Assembly (NCBI GenBank): GCA_037447655.1
Contig: JBBHKE010001632.1
Coordinates: 254,699 to 272,198 of the forward strand
Source: Zygnema cylindricum
Lineage: Eukaryota; Streptophyta; Zygnematophyceae; Zygnematales; Zygnemataceae
Length of the DNA: 17,500 nt
Reading direction: 5' to 3'
This document shows, in pieces, positions 9,455-16,100 of the stretch. The notes under the pieces were generated by a model. The model saw only the letters and a list, made by a program, of their open reading frames with translations. It ran no database searches and was not told the DNA's origin. A program made the translations under genes and the position numbers. Numbering within the stretch: the stretch's first letter is position 1; each line of letters begins with the position of its first letter.

Positions 9455-9679
9455 TCATAGCCTATTCCCCACCAGAGCATTTGTAACTTTTTGCCCATTC
9501 CGATGATTTTCCCAGAACTCATCGGATAACGGGTTTTGTTCACACCAAAATTTTGGCACGTAACTCCGATAGAAGGTGTCCTGTGACACCTCACACGCTT
9601 CAACGTCATCAAACATAGGCGCGAAAACAAATCTGCAGCTTTTCAAACTTGCTAATGTTCGAAGGACAACAACGGTGGT
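9455..9679 (-). other. Possible minus-strand exon or gene fragment
   Basis: A 75-codon open frame runs on the minus strand between a TGA at 9680-9682 and a TAG at 9455-9457. It has no ATG near its beginning. Its middle (CRFVFAPMFDDVEACEVSQD, then FYRSYVPKFW and DEFWENH) has a protein-like mix of aromatic, acidic and Cys residues that the neighbouring frames lack. I recognise no family. It may be an internal exon, a gene fossil or chance. Confidence 0.2.
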
Positions 9680-10003
9680 TCAAAGTTGGATTATAATTTC
9701 GCGCGAAAACAATGAAATAGCCATTCGGATGTTGTTTTTGCTTCGTCAGCTTTTGGGTTTACTTTTGGCATGTTTAAAAGAAAGATGCAACCTTAACCCG
9801 ACTTCAATATCCTCAAATATTTTGAGGAAGTTCTATTGTACGGTTTTCAGGGAACTTATGAGAACAACAAAGTTGGTGCTCGGAAAGCCGTACATTATTC
9901 GAACGCCCGTCTGTTGCGGAAGTGAATTTTTTTTCCGGTGGGAATAGGGTATCAGACTATCTGACGGTCAACCCTGTTACTATTTTATTTCATTTTGCGG
10001 CCA

Positions 10004-10062
10004 ATACAATATGGGTCTTAAGGCCATATTGTATGTTTTGCATACAATAGGCATATTGTATG
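10004..10062. repeat. Cluster of mutually exclusive hairpins
   Basis: ATACAATATGG (10004-10014) and CCATATTGTAT (10024-10034) form a perfect 11-bp stem with a 9-base loop. The second arm can instead pair with CATACAAT at 10041-10048, which can also pair with ATTGTATG at 10055-10062. At least three exclusive pairings are available in 60 bases. Confidence 0.85.
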
Positions 10063-10178
10063 GGCGTACGGTCACCTACTTTTGAACTATGTTTCAAACT
10101 TACCGCGCGCAAATAGTGTGACGCCGCAACGTCTCTTTTCGAAATTTTCCGTACACGTACATATCCGTGAAATTGCTG

Positions 10179-10322
10179 TTCAGTTTACAGAACAGGAAGT
10201 ACCAATACGTGCATCGTATCTTTTCGTCAAGTTCCGTCCAATTCCCGTAAAAAACTGTACTGTTACTGTAAATTGTCTGTACGTTTCCCGTAATCCCGTT
10301 CAGTTTACCGGACAGAAAGTAC
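10179..10322. repeat. Degenerate 24-base direct repeat, 120-base spacing
   Basis: TTCAGTTTACAGAACAGGAA at 10179 and TTCAGTTTACCGGACAGAAA at 10299 are near-identical, both followed by GTAC. The short ORF covering them would encode two similar peptides, but its composition is not convincing as protein. Confidence 0.7.
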
Positions 10323-10980
10323 ATTGCGTTTTTTTGCGATTTTTTCAAAAGTAGCGTGCAATACGTTGAGACTTGGAAAAAATCGCTCGATTTGAACAAC
10401 TAGGATTTAAACATACATTTGTTCGAGCTGACAACCAAAGTAGGTTACACATGTCAAATTTTAAAATTCAATCAGATTTCAGGCGTCAGTTCGCAGGCGT
10501 GAGTACAAACCATGACGGGTTTTAACTTTTAACGATACCGTATTTCTAGAAAGAGTACTTTTGGAACATTTTCATATTGAGCGTCGTCACAATCGTGATA
10601 CTAAATCATATCTACTTAAACTTAACGAGGAACCAAACTCTACAAGATTGGAACTGCGGAAGGCCAAACGGCAGCCGAACCGCACCAGGTGTCACGAAGC
10701 ATCTTGGAAGATCTCTGGAAGCACCCTTCTCCTTGTCGCGCCTGAAACCGTGACGAGATATAAAGCGACATAATTGCGTCATTAATGACGTTACTGAAGA
10801 GTCGAGGAAGGTTCTTCATTTGGGTACAACTGGGGAAGTCTAACGGCTTTCTCCCTTCCGTACTCTAAAGCTATCAGATAAATGTCTATCGTATCAAACT
10901 GCAGATCACGATTAAGTGCAAGAAATCATGAACCGCTAAAGGACAAAGTGTATAATTTGTGACACATACACCGCACGTGA

Positions 10981-11028
10981 CTTCTTCCTCTCTCTCACTC
11001 CCTCACTCTCTCTTCTCTCTCTTTTTCT
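10981..11028 (+). promoter_or_regulatory. Pyrimidine patch upstream of the Patched-like gene
   Basis: About 48 bases are nearly all C and T on the sense strand (CTTCTTCCTCTCTCTC...), with isolated A. It ends about 165 bases before the ATG. Similar C/T patches mark core promoters in plants, but this DNA has C/T tracts everywhere, so a promoter role is a guess. Confidence 0.25.
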
Positions 11029-11109
11029 CGGTAACAATTATTTTTTGTATCAATTCTGTGAGAGCAGCAGCTGAGCAAGAAAACCGCACGCTCTTTTTCC
11101 TCTTCTTTT

Positions 11110-11133
11110 TCATTTCGTTTCATTTCGTTTCAT
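11110..11133. repeat. TTTCATTTCG tandem repeat in the presumed leader
   Basis: Two full 10-base units and a partial third (CATTTCGTTT) run just upstream of the Patched-like start codon, in the probable promoter or 5' UTR. Confidence 0.8.
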
Positions 11134-11164
11134 ATCCAGTCAAACTGAAAATTTCCATTTTGCA

Positions 11165-11960
11165 GTCGTAAAGTACGCGTAAACCGAAAGCATGAAGAAT
11201 TCCCAGGCGCATACGGAGCGTCCGCCGCCTGGTTTCCTGCGCCGTGTCGGCGGGTACGTCGACCGCGGCCTGACTTCGTTTTTCGGCGCAATCGCGCGGT
11301 TCGTGGCGCAGCATCCGTACGCGGTGATCGCCGCGTGCGTGCTGGCGGGCCTGGCGCTGGGAGCGGGAATCGCGCGAATCGACGTCGTGACGGCGAGCGA
11401 GGATCTGTACACGCACCAGGGGACACAAGGGTTCAAGGATCGGGTCAGTTTCAGTCTCAGCTACATGTTCAGTTCCTCTTCCGCTCCCTCTCCCTCTCCC
11501 TCTCCCTCTCACCCCCCTCCCTCTCCCCCCTCTTCCCTCTCTTTCTTCTATATGATTTTCTGAAGACAATGCACGCTCTCCCTCCACCCCGATTCACTTC
11601 CTGTGACACCGCGTCGTTTCTTTGAACCACTCCTAAAATGTTACCTGTCTAGTCCTCTAGATTATTTCCACGTGGCTTTTTGTCTTTTTGCTGCGCGTGA
11701 CAAGATTGTCCTTTGGCGTCATGTATTGTTCATCAGTCTCGCCCTCGGTCCAATTGCGTGGTGCGTTTGCGGAATGCATACGCCGTGCGCCATACGCCAC
11801 CAACATGGCGGTTTTGAGACAGGAACATTCACGAAGGAGGGCGACGGCATTAGAGGTAAACGGTTTAACGTTGGAACGGTGCGGGCGGTTGGGGCCGGGA
11901 ACTGGCGCGGCAGCTACAGGGTTTGCTCTGGGTGCATCGGATGGTGGGCGTGGACGTAAC
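11165..11960. other. GC- and CpG-rich island over the first exon and early intron
   Basis: Base composition changes sharply near 11165 and again near 11960. Exon 1 (11192-11443) contains 168 G or C out of 252 bases by my count, with many CG dinucleotides. The 11700-11960 part of the intron is also GC-rich before the sequence turns AT-rich. It resembles a promoter-associated CpG island or a segment of different origin. Confidence 0.65.
11192..11443 (+). CDS. Patched-like exon 1: N-terminus and TM1
   Basis: This exon encodes residues 1-84. A Pro/Arg-rich cytosolic start leads to an amphipathic stretch, TM1 (YAVIAACVLAGLALGAGI) and the beginning of luminal loop 1 (EDLYTHQGTQGFKDR). The xxDLYTPQ-like motif directly after TM1 is standard for the family. 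The donor CGG|GTCAGT is acceptable. The exon is about 67% GC with GC-ending codons, unlike all later exons. Confidence 0.8.
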
Positions 11961-13067
11961 ACCTGATGGAATTATAGAGCAGCGATCAAAGCGATGAAAC
12001 ATTCGGCCATTCAGCAATCTGCAGTTCGAGAAAACCGTTTAAAATTTTTCGCTACTTTTTGACTTTTTTGTATTCGGATCATTTCTACTTATACAGTCAG
12101 ATTGAACCTTTCTCTTTGTTTTGGTTCTTTTGCTTTTTTTTTATTTTTATTTCGGATAAATGTGGCGAAGTACTTAATAAGCCGAATTTTACCCTTTTTT
12201 TTTGCCTAACTTGAGTTCAACACGGCAGTGTTAGGTTAGAACGGTTTATCCAACTATATAAGCTTTTAAAATATTGTTTAATCGTATGACTACTCGCTGT
12301 TAAATGCTGGTTGTCAAAATACATCACATGTATCTGCATATATAATGGTACCACAACTTTATATACACATTATATACCAAATGTTGCTTCTTGTCTGAAA
12401 TGTTGTCATAACATATATTGTTAAAATTGTTGAATTTTTGAGTTTTAAACGTTTTGAATCCTAATGGTTTAAACGTTTTTTGTGTTGCCACGTGGCAGGA
12501 CCGTCTTGGTCGGCCTCTACCAGCTTCTCTGATTATGGGGGGAATCACGGAAGATAATTCGACCAATCGGATTACATCAGTGAAAGCTTTTCAATTAATT
12601 TATAGGCTACAAAACAACAAAAAAAATGGAAAATCTGACGAAGTTGACAAAGTTGTCGAGGCTTGGCAAAAAGCTGCGGTGCCAGCTGTCAGAAAGGTGA
12701 GTGTTTTTTTTTATTTTTTTTATTGTTTGTTTGTCTATTTGTTTCTTTGTTTTTTTTTTTTGATTATTCACGTAGATGTTTTTGGATTCCCGACGCAAAT
12801 TTAAGACTCGCATGTGTTAATTTTACAGTAGTTTATGGCGAGTATTAAAAAGGGAAAATAAAAAGAATTCCTTTTCTTTTGAATGATCGGGTGTCTACAA
12901 GAGGTGTTTATGAGTAACAAAGGACATGCTTTTGTTTTTTACTTTGGTGCAGTTTGTTTCTACGCTCGATATTTTTTACAATTCTGAATACGCAAGAAAC
13001 GACGAAGCAAACAAAACTATCACGGGAGACGTGTCTCTTTTGGTCATCGGGTAAGTTTTTACCCTTT

Positions 13068-13128
<61 letters not shown>

Positions 13129-16100
13129 TCTCTCTTTCTTTCTTTCTCTCTCTCCTCCGACTATTCACCTTTGGAGTTTCCCCCAAACTTCTCACATTTT
13201 TTTTTCCATTTTATCGATTCCTTGATTTTCAGATATGTAGAAATTTCTGACAGTTATTTTCGACATTTTGCCTTCTGTATGTAATTGTTTCTCGTTCTTA
13301 TTTTTCCCTTCAGTTAATGTGCTATATTTTTTTTACGGATTGCTTTTTTCGAGCAAAAGATTATCCCGATGAAATATCCCTTTCAATTCCCCTCAACCTT
13401 TTCGCATTCTTCCTCGTTTTTCTCCGTTTTACCGTTTCTCTGATCCGTTTTTCCGTTTTATCGTTTTTTCCTTCGCAGATATGTACTTTTAATTTTTTAC
13501 GGAATGGTGGTTTTGGCAAAGGGTCATCCTGTCGAAAGTCGAGCAATTATGGCTTTAGCAAATATTGGGTCCATTGCCCTCGCTGTGATTGGTTCTTACG
13601 GTATTTGTTGTTTTGTGGGAGTCAGTTTTAGTCTCGTAGTACAAATTTTGGCGTTACTTCTTCTCGGTCTCGGAACCGACGACATGTTGGTTACCATGGC
13701 CGCTCACGAAGAGGTATATTATCTTGTTTTTTTTTTGTTTTTCGTTTTTTGTTTTACGGTATTTTTCAGTTTTTTGTTACTTTTGGCTATTTGGTGAGTT
13801 TCGTCTTTCTTCTATCGTTTTGTCGTTTTTGTTTATTTCGGCAGTTTTATGTTGTTTTATGTTGTTTTGTCGTTTTTATTTTGGTCGTTGTTTTGTCGTT
13901 TTTATTTTGGTCGTTGTTTGTTGTTTGTTTTTTTGGTCGCTTTTTGTCATTTTCTTCTGGTCATTTTTTGTCATTTGGCTTAGTTTCGCGCATAGTCTTC
14001 TGTAGAGTTTGTGGACATCCGGTTAGAAAAGTCATCTGTTTTGCGCAATTTTGAAGGGAAAAAAGTACTTTCTTAGCATCTGATTGAAAAGAACAAAAAA
14101 AACAGGATCGTAGTTTTTCCAAATCTGACTGGAACTGCTGAATGCCTTGGTGGTAGCCAGAGTTTATTTTGGAAGTCAAAGAAAGATGGATCCGTTGGTA
14201 GTTTTTTCAAACTGGATAGTAAAACGTTGCTTTTTCCTGTCTTTTCTTTTCTTTTCTTTTCTTTCCTTTCGTTTCCTTCCATTTCCTTTCCTTCCATTTC
14301 CTTTCCTTCCATTTCCCTTTCCGTTTCCCTTTCCGATTTCTTTTCATTTCCCTCTTTCGTTTCCCTTTCCTTACCTGCCCTTCCCTTGCCTTTCCTCTTT
14401 TTGTTCCTTTTTTCTGTACTTTTCTTCTCTTTCCTTTTCCTTTGTTTTCTTCTTCCTTTTTCTTGTTTCCCTCAGACCGGATTGGAAATGCCTGATGCCT
14501 CTGTGGTGGAGAGAGTGGTTGCGACGGTGTCACGGGCTCGGAGGGGAGTGGTGGTAGCAAGCCTCACCACTCTCGTCGCTTTTTGTACCGGGGCAAGCTC
14601 CACTCTTCCAGCATTGAGGTATTTTTTCATCGCTCTGTTTTTTGTAACCTTTAGCCTTTCTCTGCATAAAAAACGCTGCAAAAAATTTTGTCAAGCTCCT
14701 CCACTCTCCCAGCATTGAGGTATTTTCTTCATTGCTCTGTTTTTGGTGACATTTAGCCTTTCTCTGCATAAAAAATGCTGCGATTTCACATTAATTCGCT
14801 TTTTATCTTTATCATCATTTACTCTTTTTTTGCATACAAAATGCTCTTTCATTATCAACATTTTCCCTTTTTCTGCATAAAAAATGCACTTTCTTTTTTA
14901 ACACTTACCCCATTTCTGCGTAAAATTGCAGAGATTTCATGATTTACGCTGCGGTGGGAGTGGTTTTAGTCGTATTTTTTCAGTCGACTTTTTACGTGGC
15001 ATGCATAACTCTCGACCTCCGGCGACAACGAGCGAATAAACTTGACATTATTTGCTGCGTTAAAAGTAAATCTGGACCGTCGGATGGATGTTGTGGGAGA
15101 GAATTCGATTTGAAAAAACCCAGTATAAGTCAAAGAGTGATAGGAATATGGTTGCCTCGAGTGAGTTTTTTACTTTCTCTCTCTAATTCCTCCTCTGTAA
15201 TCTCTCCTCTTCTGCAGTCCTCATCTTATTTCTACCTTTAATTTTTGCTCCTCACTCTCCTTTTCCTTCTTCATTCCATGTCGGAAATGAAAAAAAATAA
15301 AAAAAATCCATTTTGTTCATGAAAATCGTGTCCAAAAAAAAAAGGGAAACCCTGTCCAGAATCGTTGTACTAACGTGATTTCCTTTTTTCCTTTACTTTT
15401 TTTTCTCCTCCTTTTTCTCCTTCTCCTCCTCCTCCTCCTCCGTTCCTCCTCCTCCTCCTCCTCCTCCTCCTCCTCCTCCTCCTCCTCCTTCCCCTATTTT
15501 GCTTCTTTCCCTCTTTCCCTCTTTCAGATAATTTTGAATCCTTTCGGTAAAGTTGCCGTTTTGGGAATCACTACTTTTCTCGTGGTTATGGGAATAATTG
15601 GAGCCCTAAAAGTTACGCAAAATTTTAACGATGATTGGTTCGTTCCCAAAGGAAGTTGGTTAAGAGATGTTTTAAAAGTTCGAAACGAATACTTCGTCGA
15701 GTTTAGCGGAACGGGAGCGATTCCGTTTTCCGTTTATACCAAAAATTTCGATCCTCCGGTCGACTATTTTGACTACCAAGACGAACTATTGGCACTTAGT
15801 GTCAATCTCCAGGCGAGTTTTATGGTCTTTTTCAAATATTTAGGAGAGAGGGAGAGGGAGAGGGAGATCTTTGTTTGGTACTTTTTTTGGCACTTAGTGT
15901 CTAATTTCCGTAAAATTGAAAGAGAGAAATGCGAGGGGGGGAGAGAGGGAGTAATATGATAATTATTTTATATTATGAAAAGTTTGTTTAGTTAAAAAGT
16001 CATAGGAAGTACTAAAACGGAAAGCTGTATTTTACGTTTTACAAGGAAATAAATACGTTTATAGGGTAAGATATCATAAAACTTATGATTTTTGTCGCCC

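Larger units (their letters stand above)
8483..11164. other. Intergenic region with degenerate repeats, no clear gene
   Basis: About 2.7 kb has no long ATG-started ORF of credible composition. It contains a duplicated 23-base unit, a cluster of alternative hairpins, a 120-base-spaced repeat, a weak minus-strand ORF (all listed separately) and, at its right end, a C/T-rich patch upstream of the Patched-like gene. GTAC-containing words are frequent here, as in the intron of the coiled-coil gene. Confidence 0.6.

Noticed and set aside
10082-10399. Plus- and minus-strand ORFs (90 and 99 codons) at 10082-10399
   Set aside because: They coincide with a duplicated GTAC-rich non-coding repeat, overlap on opposite strands and have no family-like pattern.
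11120-11587. Minus-strand ORF of 155 codons opposite Patched-like exon 1
   Set aside because: It is an Arg-rich mirror of the GC-rich exon; the sense strand has a clear family match, and the N-terminal part is a translated CT tract.
11603-11966. Open frames in the GC-rich half of intron 1, considered as the missing loop 1 exon
   Set aside because: I compared all three sense frames with the expected loop 1 pattern and found none of its features; high GC alone lengthens ORFs. I keep it as unresolved intron sequence.
12908-13195. Arg-Glu repeat ORF on the minus strand at the CT microsatellite
   Set aside because: It is the translation of a GA dinucleotide repeat, lies opposite exon 3 and has no conserved content.
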